Position numbers and translations under genes: made by a program. 27,964 nucleotides of DNA, taken from assembly GCA_947588775.1 (NCBI GenBank), contig CANPZQ010000007.1:1-27964 (forward strand), written 5' to 3'. Source of the stretch: an uncultured Clostridia bacterium. GTDB lineage: Bacteria; Bacillota; Clostridia; Oscillospirales; Ruminococcaceae. Position 1 is the stretch's first letter, and each line of letters opens with the position of its first letter. The notes under the pieces are model-generated. The model worked only from the letters and a program-made list of their open reading frames with translations. It made no database searches and was not told the origin of the DNA. Shown here one piece after another: positions 14,876 through 22,200 of the stretch.

Positions 14876-15958
14876 TTATTTCCCTTCCGCCTGCTTGACG
14901 ATTGCCTCCCAGAGGCCGTTTAAGTAGCATGCGCCGAGGGCTCTGTCGTAGAGGCCGTAGCCGGGGCGGCCGACTTCTCCCCAAATCATTCTTCCGTGGT
15001 CGGGGCGGATATAGGTGTCGGGGCATACCTCGTAAATCGCCTTCATTATTTCGTACATGTCAAGGTCGCCGTCGGAGGAGAGGTGCGAGCTCTCGCAGAA
15101 GCAGCGGTCGGAGCCGAGGTGTTTCAGGTTGCGGACGTGGAGGCAGCCGATTCTCCCCATTTTTCCGAAGTGGCGGATAACGTCGGGGACGTTGTTTCCG
15201 ACATTTGAGCCGAAGGAGCCTGTGCAGAGGCAGATGGCGTTGGAGGGGCTGTCGTGGAGCTTAACTATTTTGTCGTAGCCGGCTTGGTCGTGAGCAAGGC
15301 GGGGCAGCCCGAAGATTTTCCAGCCCGGGTCGTCGGGGTGGCAAGCCATCACCACGCCGCATTCCTCGCAGGTGGGAATGATGCCGTCGAGGAAATATTT
15401 GTAATTTTCGAGGAGCTTTTCCTCGTCGATGTTTTCATATAGCTTCAAAACCCTTTCGAGGTCGGCGAGGCGTTCGGGCTCCCAGCCGGGGAGCGAGAAG
15501 CCGTTGCAGTTTTCGGCGGTGCGCTTAACTATATCGAGAGGGGAGAGCGAGCCGAGCTCGGCCTCGTCGTAGAACATTGAGGTGGAGCCGTCGGGATTGG
15601 GGCGCGCGAGGTCGGTGCGGAGCCAGTCGAGCACGGGCATGAAGTTATATACGATAACCTTAACGCCGTATTTTGCGAGGTTGCGTATAGTTATGCGGTA
15701 GTTTTCGATATATTCGTCGCGGGAGGGGAGGCCGAGCTTTATATTCTCGTGGACGTTTACGCTCTCGATAACCTCGCACTCGAGGTCGGCGGCATGGACC
15801 TCGTCGACGTAGCTTTTGATTTCCTCCTCGGTCCAGACTTCGCCGGCGGCCTTGTAATCCAAAAAACCCATTACGCCGGTCATGCCGGGAATCTGGCGGA
15901 TTTGGGAGAGGGTAACGCTGTCGCTTTTCGAGCCGAACCATCTGAAGGTCATTTTCAT
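14876..15958 (-). CDS. uxuA: Mannonate dehydratase
   Basis: This 360-residue enzyme dehydrates D-mannonate to 2-keto-3-deoxygluconate. The N-terminus MKMTFRWFGSKSDSVTLSQI and the TIM-barrel blocks IPGMTGVMGFLD, VIVYNFMPVLDWLRTD, MACHPDDPGW, LCTGSFGSN, HVRNLKHLG and YIRPDHGRMIW are characteristic of UxuA; the Cys and His residues in the last strands are the metal-site candidates. Length is typical. The start follows AAAGGA with ten-base spacing. It is first in the operon uxuA-uxuB-small membrane protein and has a promoter on the minus strand. With KdgK and KdgA encoded opposite, it completes fructuronate to pyruvate plus glyceraldehyde-3-phosphate; the first isomerase (UxaC) is not in the window. 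Confidence 0.94.
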   Translation of the reverse strand: MKMTFRWFGSKSDSVTLSQIRQIPGMTGVMGFLDYKAAGEVWTEEEIKSYVDEVHAADLECEVIESVNVHENIKLGLPSRDEYIENYRITIRNLAKYGVKVIVYNFMPVLDWLRTDLARPNPDGSTSMFYDEAELGSLSPLDIVKRTAENCNGFSLPGWEPERLADLERVLKLYENIDEEKLLENYKYFLDGIIPTCEECGVVMACHPDDPGWKIFGLPRLAHDQAGYDKIVKLHDSPSNAICLCTGSFGSNVGNNVPDVIRHFGKMGRIGCLHVRNLKHLGSDRCFCESSHLSSDGDLDMYEIMKAIYEVCPDTYIRPDHGRMIWGEVGRPGYGLYDRALGACYLNGLWEAIVKQAEGK

Positions 15959-15974
15959 ATTGAATCATCCTTTC

Positions 15975-15989
15975 AAGAAAAATTTTCTT
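15975..15989. promoter_or_regulatory. Candidate operator in the uxuA leader
   Basis: AAGAAAAATTTTCTT is a perfect palindrome with seven-base arms. It lies just downstream of the predicted uxuA -10 box, where a repressor would block transcription. AT-rich palindromes also occur by chance, so support is modest. Confidence 0.35.
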
Positions 15990-15996
15990 TAAGACA

Positions 15997-16025
15997 ATAA
16001 TAACACTTTTTTAACGGTTAATCAA
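15997..16025 (-). promoter_or_regulatory. Sigma-A type promoter for the uxuA operon
   Basis: On the minus strand TTGATT (16025-16020), 17 bases, TATTAT (16002-15997), placed about 40 bases before the uxuA start codon. Confidence 0.6.
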
Positions 16026-16125
16026 GACGAATTGAAAGTTTTTTCTTGCGTTTGGGAAGAACACGGGCGCGGGGGCGTTGACTTTCCGGGGAAAAGGGGT
16101 ATAATGGGAGGGTAGAAGATGGGGA

Positions 16126-16605
16126 GGCGCGGCGGAGAAAGCGGTCAAGTGGCGCAAAGTTGCGGGGGGCGGGCGGGTGGGACCGACGCAGGAGCTTTCT
16201 CCGCCGCGCCGGGGGTCAGCTGAAGGCTTCGGAAGGGCGGCCGCGCCGACAAATATTGCCCGAGCCTCACCCATCCCGCTCCGCCTGCGGCTCCGGGGAC
16301 GGGATTCGGCTCGGGCGGGGAGAGGGGACTGCGTTATCCGAACTTTTTCGGAACGCGCCGGCTTCCCAAAAGGTACTCGCTCCGCTCGTGCTATTTTAAG
16401 TTCCCCTCACCCCCTGCAAAGCTTCCGCACCGCCAAGGTCTGGTTCGTCCCCCTCCCCCCGAGGGGAGGGGGAGGCCGGCCGGCCCGCTAAATAGGCTCT
16501 CCCCAAGCTTTGCGCTAACCCCCGCGCGGCGGGGAAAGCTGTTGCGTCGGTCCCACCCGCCCACCCCCGCAATTTCCCGCGATTTCCCCGCTTTCCCCGC
16601 CGCGC
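16126..16605. repeat. Composite intergenic repeat 2 between uxuA and kdgA
   Basis: This occupies most of the 763-base uxuA-kdgA gap. The left module has perfect 17-bp arms, GGCGCGGCGGAGAAAGC (16126-16142) and its complement (16194-16210), enclosing GGG runs at 16164-16181. A hairpin block follows at 16258-16316 with perfect nine-base ends (GCCCGAGCC and GGCTCGGGC). The centre differs from composites 1, 3 and 4 and contains a perfect ten-bp hairpin of CCCCCTCCCC (16449-16472) and three GGCC units (16474-16485). The right module is inverted, with perfect 16-bp arms GCGCGGCGGGGAAAGC (16524-16539) and 16590-16605, and C-runs at 16552-16568. No protein is supported here, although an open frame runs through the right module into kdgA. 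Confidence 0.85.
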
Positions 16606-16721
16606 TCCCTTCAACACCCCATACTCCCAAAAAAGTTATCCTCATCATCCCCCACCCCTCTATCACCCCTCATTCTCCATTTCCCACCAACCCAAAATTT
16701 TACATACAGGAGGACAAAACA

Positions 16722-17483
16722 ATGTCACAAAGAGAGGAAATCGTAAAAAGAATACAGTCGCTCGGCGTGGTTCCGGTAATAGCGATTAACGACGTGGAAA
16801 ACGCCGTGCCGCTTGCCAAGGCACTCGTCCGCGGAGGGCTGCCCGCTGCGGAAATCACGTTCAGAACCGACTGCGCGGCAGAGGCGATTCGCCGCATTCG
16901 CCGCGAGGTTCCCGAGATGCTCGTCGGCGCGGGAACGGTTCTCACCGAAGAACAGGTCGACGGCGCGCTTGATGCCGGCTCGGAATTCATCGTCACCCCC
17001 GGCTTTAACCCCCAAATCGTCCGCTACGCCATCTCGAAGGGCGCGATAATAATGCCCGGAACCGCCACCCCCGGCGAAATGGAGCAGGCGATGAGCCTCG
17101 GCCTCGACATCGTTAAATTCTTCCCCGCCGAGCAAAACGGCGGCGTCGCGAAGCTTAAAGCGGTTTCCGCGCCCTACTCGAAGCTAAGATTCATGCCGAC
17201 CGGCGGCGTAAACGAGAAAAATATTTCAAGCTACTTAAGCTTTGATAAGATAATCGCCTGCGGCGGAACGTGGATGGTAAAGAAGGATTTAATCGACCGC
17301 CGCGACTGGGACGGCATCGAGAAGCTCACCCGCGAGGCGGTAATGGCTGCACAGGGCTTCGAGGTCCGGGGCTTCTCGCCCGAGGGAATAACGCTCGCGT
17401 GCAACAACGTCGAGCGCGCCGAGGCATACATAAAGTCCGCGATGGGCGAGCTCTGCCCGAAGATTAAGCTCGTTAAAAAGTGA
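16722..17483 (+). CDS. kdgA: KHG/KDPG aldolase with C-terminal extension
   Basis: This 253-residue class I aldolase splits 2-keto-3-deoxy-6-phosphogluconate into pyruvate and glyceraldehyde-3-phosphate. The Schiff-base Lys is Lys132 in IVKFFPAE, the catalytic Glu is Glu44 in AAEITFRT, and the phosphate-binding blocks FMPTGGV and ACGGTWMV are present. The enzyme core ends near residue 205; about 45 further residues resemble the start of a VOC-like domain found on some Firmicutes relatives, but are too short to be complete. The start at 16722 has a strong AGGAGG box eight bases upstream; the frame is open further up to 16542, but that part is translated repeat sequence. A 952-base repeat-filled gap separates it from kdgK. 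Confidence 0.92.
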   Translation: MSQREEIVKRIQSLGVVPVIAINDVENAVPLAKALVRGGLPAAEITFRTDCAAEAIRRIRREVPEMLVGAGTVLTEEQVDGALDAGSEFIVTPGFNPQIVRYAISKGAIIMPGTATPGEMEQAMSLGLDIVKFFPAEQNGGVAKLKAVSAPYSKLRFMPTGGVNEKNISSYLSFDKIIACGGTWMVKKDLIDRRDWDGIEKLTREAVMAAQGFEVRGFSPEGITLACNNVERAEAYIKSAMGELCPKIKLVKK

Positions 17484-17699
17484 TTTTTGGGGGATAAGGG
17501 GGAAGCGGGTGGCCGTTGTTTTCGCGGGATTTTTTGGGGAATGCCGGGCGGCGGGGTTTTGTGCTCTGTGTGGGGGCGGGGTGCTGATTTTTCGGGGTTG
17601 GGTTTAGTTGAAACCCGCTTTCGGAGGTTTTGGCGGCAGTTGGGCGGAGGTTGCGGGTTTGGGGTATGGCTGCTTGACGCGGCTTTCTGCTCCACCCCC

Positions 17700-17777
17700 G
17701 CGGCGGGGAAAGCTGCTGTCTGCGCCCACCCACCCGCCCTCCCCACTTTCCCGCAACACCCCCGCTTTTCCCGCCGC
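17700..17777. repeat. Singlet G-quadruplex hairpin module after kdgA
   Basis: GCGGCGGGGAAAGC (17700-17713) pairs with 17764-17777 with one wobble. The loop carries CCC-A-CCC-A-CCC-G-CCC-T-CCCC (17725-17744), a minus-strand G-quadruplex motif. The 200 bases to its left (17484-17690) are strongly G+T-rich and may be a decayed partner module; no gene is visible there. Confidence 0.8.
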
Positions 17778-17827
17778 TGCTCTTTTAGAGGATTGAAGTG
17801 CGGGGTTAGCTCAGGCTTTGGGAGAGA

Positions 17828-18227
17828 GGGACGCGGGGACGGAGCGGTGGGGAGTGCAAAGGTTGGGGGTGGGCGGGTGGGGCCAACCAAACCAGCGCAG
17901 TCCCCGCGCCCCAATTCGCGACGAACCCGCCCCCCGGAGCCCGCAGGGCGGAGCGGGGGTGGGCGAGGAACGAATCCGGTCAGAGGCACAGGGGTCAGAA
18001 GTCAGAAATCAGACTAAGAAAGCCGCAGCCAAATGTGCCTAACAAAATCTGACATCTGAGTTCTGCCAATATGATTTCTGACAGCGGCGGGGGTGGGTGA
18101 GGAGCGAACCCTGACAGAGCCGCGGTTTCGCACAAAGCCCCCGCGCGGATTAAGAAAGCTGCTGTCTGCGCCCACCCGCCCGCCCACCCACCCTTTGCGC
18201 GCCTTTCCCCGCTTTCTTAATCCGCGC
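17828..18227. repeat. Composite intergenic repeat 3 between kdgA and kdgK
   Basis: The left module is of the second subtype: GGGACGCGGGGACGGAGC (17828-17845) against 17895-17912 (imperfect), GGG runs at 17865-17882, and loop end GCCAACCAAACCAGC. A block bounded by ATTCG and CGAAT follows (17914-17975). The spacer has TCAGAAG-type repeats and a ten-bp inverted repeat, GTCAGAAATC (18001-18010) with GATTTCTGAC (18073-18082). The right module is inverted with perfect 17-bp arms GCGCGGATTAAGAAAGC (18143-18159) and 18211-18227, C-runs at 18171-18193. Same orientation as composite 4. Confidence 0.8.
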
Positions 18228-18311
18228 TGCTTCCATGTGCCAGAAACAGAATAAAATATCCGCTCTTGCGCGCTTAACCAAATCTGCCTCCCGGTTTTCT
18301 GCTCAACCCCC

Positions 18312-18390
18312 GCGGCGGGGAAAGCTGCTGCGGCGGTCCCACCCACCCGCCCTCCCCACTTTCCCGCAACACCCCCGCTTTCCCCGCCGC
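18312..18390. repeat. Singlet G-quadruplex hairpin module immediately upstream of kdgK
   Basis: Perfect 14-bp arms GCGGCGGGGAAAGC (18312-18325) and 18377-18390. The loop holds C-runs at 18338-18357 and is nearly identical to the module at 17700 beyond position 18338. It ends 45 bases before the kdgK start codon. Confidence 0.85.
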
Positions 18391-18435
18391 TCCCAAACTC
18401 AAACAAACATAATTAAACATTCAGGAGGATAAATT

Positions 18436-19450
18436 ATGAAAAAAATAATCACATTCGGCGAAATCATGCTCAGACTTAACCCCGAGGGGTATCTTCGCTT
18501 CGTCCAGTCGGACAAGTTTGAGGCGACATACGGCGGCGGCGAGGCGAACGTCGCGGTTTCGCTCGCAAACTACGGAATGAACGCCGCGTTCGTTTCAAAG
18601 GTCCCCGCCCATGAAATCGGCCAGTGCGCCGTAAACGAGCTCCGCCGCTACGGCGTTGACACATCGGAAATTCTCCGCGGAGGCGACAGGCTCGGCATCT
18701 ACTTTGCCGAAAAAGGCGCGTCGCAGCGTCCCTCGAAGGTAATCTACGACCGCGCCGGAAGCTCGATTTCGCAGGCAAAAAAAGATGAATTCAACTGGGA
18801 CAAAATCTTTGAGGGAGCCGACTGGTTCCACTTCACCGGAATCACCCCCGCCCTCGGCGGAGAGCTCCCCGAAATCTGCCTCGAGGCATGCAAGGCCGCC
18901 CGTAAGCACGGCGTAACCGTTTCCTGCGACCTCAACTACCGCAAAAAGCTCTGGAGCCGCGCCGAGGCCGGCGAAACGATGGCGAAGCTCATGCCCTACG
19001 TCGACCTTTGCATCGCGAACGAGGAGGACGCAAAGGACGTTTTCGGCCGCGAACACCGACATAAATTCCGGCAAGCTCAACCATGAGGGCTATGTAAGCG
19101 TCGCGGAGCAGCTTTCCGAGAGATTCGGCTGCAAATATGTCGCGATAACGCTTCGCTCCTCGATTTCCGCGAACGACAACGATTGGGCGGGAATGCTCTA
19201 TACCGGCGGGAAGGCGCATTTCTCGAAGCAGTATCATATGCACATCGTCGACCGCGTCGGCGGCGGCGACAGCTTCGGCGGAGGCCTTATCTACGCGCTT
19301 CTTTCGGGATATGAGCCCGACGCGGCCATTAACTTTGCGGTTGCGGCGTCCTGCCTGAAGCACTCTGTCGAGCACGATTTCAATCTCTGCTCCGTCGCCG
19401 AGGTCGAATCCCTCGCCGGCGGCGACGGCTCCGGAAGGGTGCAGAGGTAA
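18436..19450 (+). pseudogene. kdgK: 2-keto-3-deoxygluconate kinase, PfkB family, with one frameshift
   Basis: Frame one encodes residues 1 to about 208, starting MKKIITFGEIMLRLNPEGY with the PfkB substrate-binding GGGEANVAVSLANYG; it then runs off frame and stops at 19086. The adjacent frame continues without a gap in homology from about 19052: NTDINSGKLNHEGYVSV, then the PfkB signature DRVGGGDSFGGG with the catalytic Asp, to a stop at 19450. Together they give about 338 residues, the normal length for KdgK, which phosphorylates KDG to KDPG. The break lies near 19041-19052 (GGCCGCGAAC), equivalent to one extra or two missing bases. There is no slippery heptamer, so this is either a sequencing or assembly error or a recent inactivating mutation. 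Both halves look well conserved. AGGAGG precedes the start. Confidence 0.85.
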
Positions 19451-19493
19451 ATATTTTTGACCGGCATGGGGTTATTGTTCGGGAGAAAACAAA

Positions 19494-19784
19494 ATGAAAG
19501 CGTTGGTAATCAATTGCGGCCCCGTCCGGGACGGAGCGACCGCCGAGATAGTGAATATCGTTTCAAAGTGCCTCGCGGAGCGGTATGAAGCACGGGCAAA
19601 AAAAGGCTATACGGTGGCTTTAAGGACGGGAGCAAACATTCGCGAATGTCAGCGTATTTTTGAAAGCATAGAGCATTTCTACGGGCATTTGGAGATAGAA
19701 TGCCGGGCCTTGTGCTCCGTGGAGAATAAGGACGCTGTGGAGCAAAGAAAGAGTGAAATCACGGAGTTTTGCGACAAAATCTGA
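19494..19784 (+). pseudogene. Flavodoxin-family NAD(P)H-dependent reductase, internally deleted remnant
   Basis: The 96-residue frame joins two parts of a flavodoxin-fold reductase. Residues 1-35 (MKALVINCGPVRDGATAEIV) are the N-terminal beta strand and FMN-phosphate loop. Residues from about 36 (KKGYTVALRTGANIRECQR, then IEHFYGHLEIEC) resemble the C-terminal third of the same family, which is usually about 180-200 residues. The middle, with the Cys-rich and second FMN-binding segments, is missing while the frame is kept. It is probably nonfunctional as an enzyme, though it could still be translated; GGGAG lies eight bases before the ATG. It follows kdgK by 43 bases and is followed by a terminator. 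The deletion is inferred from remembered family length and should be aligned. Confidence 0.6.
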
Positions 19785-19873
19785 TTCGGGTTTCGGGTAT
19801 GTATCTCCTCCAAACCCCATTTCCCGGACAATTCCAGGTTGCATGGTATAAAAGTCGGAACGGTAAACAAAAA

Positions 19874-19915
19874 AGCCTCAGTCTGCGACAAAATGCGGAT
19901 TGAGGCTGAATTTTT
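19874..19915. terminator. Intrinsic terminator after the kdgK / reductase remnant
   Basis: AGCCTCAGTCTGC (19874-19886) pairs with GCGGATTGAGGCT (19895-19907) over 13 pairs with two wobbles. An A-tract precedes it and TTTTT follows at 19911-19915, so it can act in either direction. Confidence 0.75.
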
Positions 19916-19925
19916 GGGGACGGAA

Positions 19926-20388
19926 GGGGGCGAGGGGACGGAGCGGGGGGAATCGCTGAGGTGGGGTGGGCGGGCGGGTGGGGCCAACCAAACCAGCGTA
20001 GTCCCCGCGCCCCCATTCGCGACGAACCCGCCCCCCGGAGCCCGCAGGGCGGAGCGGGGGTGGGTGAGGAACGAATCCGGTCAGAGGCGCAGATGTCGGA
20101 AGTCAGAAAACAGAACGTTGGAGCCGCAGCTCGGTGCCGTATTAAAGGGATAGAGAGCACAAATATCCGGCTTCAGCAAAAAACCTACCTCCTGCCAAAG
20201 CCTGACCCTCACCCATCCCCGCTCCGCCTCCGGCTCCGGGGGACGGGATTCGGCTCAGGCCGGGGTCGGGCGCGCGGCTCGCCGAAGCTTCCCGCGCAGC
20301 CCCCGCGCGGCTTAAGAAAGCTGTTGCGTCGGCCCCACCCGCCCGCCCCCCGCAGTTTCGCAATATCCCCCCGCTTTCTCCGCCGCGC
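19926..20388. repeat. Composite intergenic repeat 4, inverted near-copy of composite 1
   Basis: Left module, second subtype: arms 19926-19945 and 19996-20014 (imperfect), GGG runs 19963-19983. An ATTCG/CGAAT block spans 20015-20076, the TCAGAAG-like spacer covers 20080-20120, and a hairpin block spans 20201-20259 (CCTGACCC to GGCTCAGG). The right module is inverted: left arm GCGCGGCTTAAGAAAGC (20305-20321) but right arm complementary to GCGCGGCGGAGAAAGC (20373-20388), so its arms match two different subfamilies. C-runs are at 20333-20351. The order of parts is that of composite 1 read backwards, including the non-hairpin spacer. It fills the gap between the reductase remnant and the convergent histidine kinase gene. 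Confidence 0.85.
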
Positions 20389-20410
20389 TATCTTATCATC
20401 CCCCACATAA

Positions 20411-20446
20411 ACCCCGCGCCCCGTATCACACGGCGCGCGGTTTTTT
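20411..20446. terminator. Intrinsic terminator at the end of the histidine kinase gene (strongest on plus strand)
   Basis: CCGCGC and GCGCGG, extended by CCGT/ACGG past one mismatch, followed by TTTTTT on the plus strand. AAACC/GGTTT outside the stem gives weaker termination on the minus strand, where it would end the transporter operon. Confidence 0.6.
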
Positions 20447-20447
20447 A

Positions 20448-21332
20448 CTATTCCTCCCACCCCACCCTTACCGTCAGCCTGTCCCCCTCGGTTTCGGCGG
20501 TAATCCGGCCACCCATCTTTTCGACGAGCGTTTTTGAAATCGAAAGCCCGAGGCCGGTGGAGTTTCGGGCGGCTTCCACCGAAAAGAAGCGGTCGAAGAG
20601 CCTGCCGACGTCGACGTTTCCTAAGTTTCGCGCGATGTTCGTGAAGCTCGCCGCGCCGGTTTCGTCCATTACTATTTCAAGGTCGCCGTCCGAGTATTTC
20701 AGCGCGTTCGTGAGAATGTTCCCGTAGACGCGCGAAAGTGCCTCGCGGTTGAGATTTTTCATCACCCGCCCCTCCGGCAGGGTGATTTTCGGCTCCGCGC
20801 CCCGCTTTATGAACGCGCCGTAGAGCCCCGCGACTGCCTCTTCAAGCACAGCCGCGACGTCGACGGGCTCCGGTTCGGCCTCCTCGACCGTCGACATGAT
20901 CACGGAGTATCGGAAAAACTCCTCAGTGAGGTTTTTCAGGGCCTCGGCGCGGTTTTCGATATATCCGAGATACCGTTCGGCGGCAGGGCTTTTTTCCTCG
21001 GGCTTTAAAAGCTCGAGATAGCCGCAGATGGCCGTAAGCGGGGTTCTAAGGTCGTGCGAGATGTTCGTAACGGCCTCTTTAAGCTCGCGGTCGCCGCTGA
21101 TGTACTGCCGCCGAAGCCGTTTAAGCTCTTTAAGATGCTTATTTAACTCCCGCGCGAGGATTTTAACCTCCGCGCTCCCCGAGGAAACGGTAATAAGCCG
21201 GTTTGTGTCCTCGCCGATAAGCTCTCCGAATTCGCGGCAGACCCTCGCCACCCCGCGTTTTTGTAAAATTTCCCTGCAAATCAACCCCGCGCACGCCGCC
21301 GCCAAAATCGCGCAAAGCACCCAAGAAAGCAT
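20448..21332 (-). CDS. Sensor histidine kinase of the transporter locus
   Basis: This 294-residue kinase has a single N-terminal membrane helix (MLSWVLCAILAAACAGL) and no room for an extracellular sensor domain. A coiled linker follows, then the H-box NISHDLRTPLTAICGY with the phospho-accepting His, the N-box NILTNALKYS, the F-box FDRFF and the G2 box NSTGLGLSIS. The usual DxGxG G1 box is absent; ETGAASFTN stands in its place, a form I recall from related Clostridia kinases. The start at 21332 follows GAGGTG; an in-frame ATG 48 bases upstream lacks that box. It is the last gene of a unit that opens with the cognate response regulator, seven genes away. A sensor-poor kinase beside a permease set fits sensing through the transporter, which is inference. 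Confidence 0.88.
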   Translation of the reverse strand: MLSWVLCAILAAACAGLICREILQKRGVARVCREFGELIGEDTNRLITVSSGSAEVKILARELNKHLKELKRLRRQYISGDRELKEAVTNISHDLRTPLTAICGYLELLKPEEKSPAAERYLGYIENRAEALKNLTEEFFRYSVIMSTVEEAEPEPVDVAAVLEEAVAGLYGAFIKRGAEPKITLPEGRVMKNLNREALSRVYGNILTNALKYSDGDLEIVMDETGAASFTNIARNLGNVDVGRLFDRFFSVEAARNSTGLGLSISKTLVEKMGGRITAETEGDRLTVRVGWEE

Positions 21333-21389
21333 ATTTTTCACCTCAATAAGGATTATATCGCAGGGCCGGAAAAGTGTCAAGGCCGCTTG

Positions 21390-22200
21390 CTACCTGATGT
21401 TTTTCTTTTGAAATACCCGCAGCCCGATGATGGTGAACGCCGCCGAGGCCGCAAGCGAGCAGAGCATTACCCGCAAAAATTCAGGGCTGAAGCGATAGTC
21501 AGAGCCGTGGGACAGCACTTCCAAAGCCGCGGAAGAGGGGAGCACCGCTTCAAAAAAGCCGAGAATCACCCTTGCCGCGCCGCCCGAATACGCCGGGTTC
21601 GGCGACCCCGGCGTAAAGAGCAGGGTTTTTGGTTCATTGTAGATTGCAAAGGCGAAAATCCCCGACACAATCATACAGACAGCGATAAATATGTTCACTG
21701 CCACCGCCGTGGAAGTCCTTGACAAATTCATTGAAATCATCGTGAACAGCGAGGCATACGCGAGCGACGTTAAAACCGCACAGCAAAGCTTCACAAAAAA
21801 CATTCGCGCAAAGACGTCTGCGCCGGTCAGGACGAAGCCGGCTGTAAGAAATACAACCGCATGCGTGAAAAGCAGGACGACTTCTGCAAAGCCGCATACC
21901 GCTAAATTTGAAATATAAATTTCCGCCCGCGTTTTTCCGACGGCAATTTTATTGCGGACAGCTCCTTCCGAGTAGTCTGCGCCGATAAAAAGCCCGCAAA
22001 ATACCGCTTCGACGGCGCAAAGATAAAACATCGGCAAAAAAGAGGAAAAACTCCGGGTTTTGTAAAATATCGCCGAAGCGGTAAAAAAGCCATGCCGAAA
22101 ACGCGCCCCAGACTGTTTCTCCTGCAATCAGCACCCAAAACGGCCGATATTTTAACAGCCTCATAAATCCCGCCGAAAGAAGATTGCCCAATTTAATCAT
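21390..22200 (-). pseudogene. ABC-2 permease 5 of the array, with a homopolymer frameshift
   Basis: The first frame gives MIKLGNLLSAGFMRLLKYRP and runs to about 22040. The continuing frame then gives FLPMFYLCAVEAVFCG, the array signature RNKIAVGKTRAEIYISNL, and the C-terminal tail FQKKNIR, stopping at 21390. The break is in a run of six A (22036-22041; T on the coding strand); five bases would restore EFFLFLPMFYLC, matching permease 4 (VFMPMFYLC). Full length would be about 269 residues with six membrane helices. It is closest to permease 4, its neighbour, and its ATG abuts that gene's stop (TAGATG). The frameshift may be a sequencing error, a real mutation or a slippage-variable site; reads are needed to decide. 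Confidence 0.8.

Noticed and set aside
16542..16721. Upstream 60-codon extension of kdgA
   Set aside because: It translates part of repeat composite 2; the ATG at 16722 has AGGAGG and begins the conserved aldolase N-terminus.
17487..18017. 176-codon plus-strand ORF after kdgA
   Set aside because: Runs through G+T-rich spacer and repeat modules; low-complexity product, no recognisable domain.
17828..18390. CRISPR array
   Set aside because: Repeats are few, differ in length, are inverted relative to one another and contain their own hairpins; no regular spacers and no cas genes.
19041..19052. Programmed ribosomal frameshifting in kdgK
   Set aside because: No slippery heptamer, stop-codon stimulator or downstream structure at the junction, and the family is not known for recoding.
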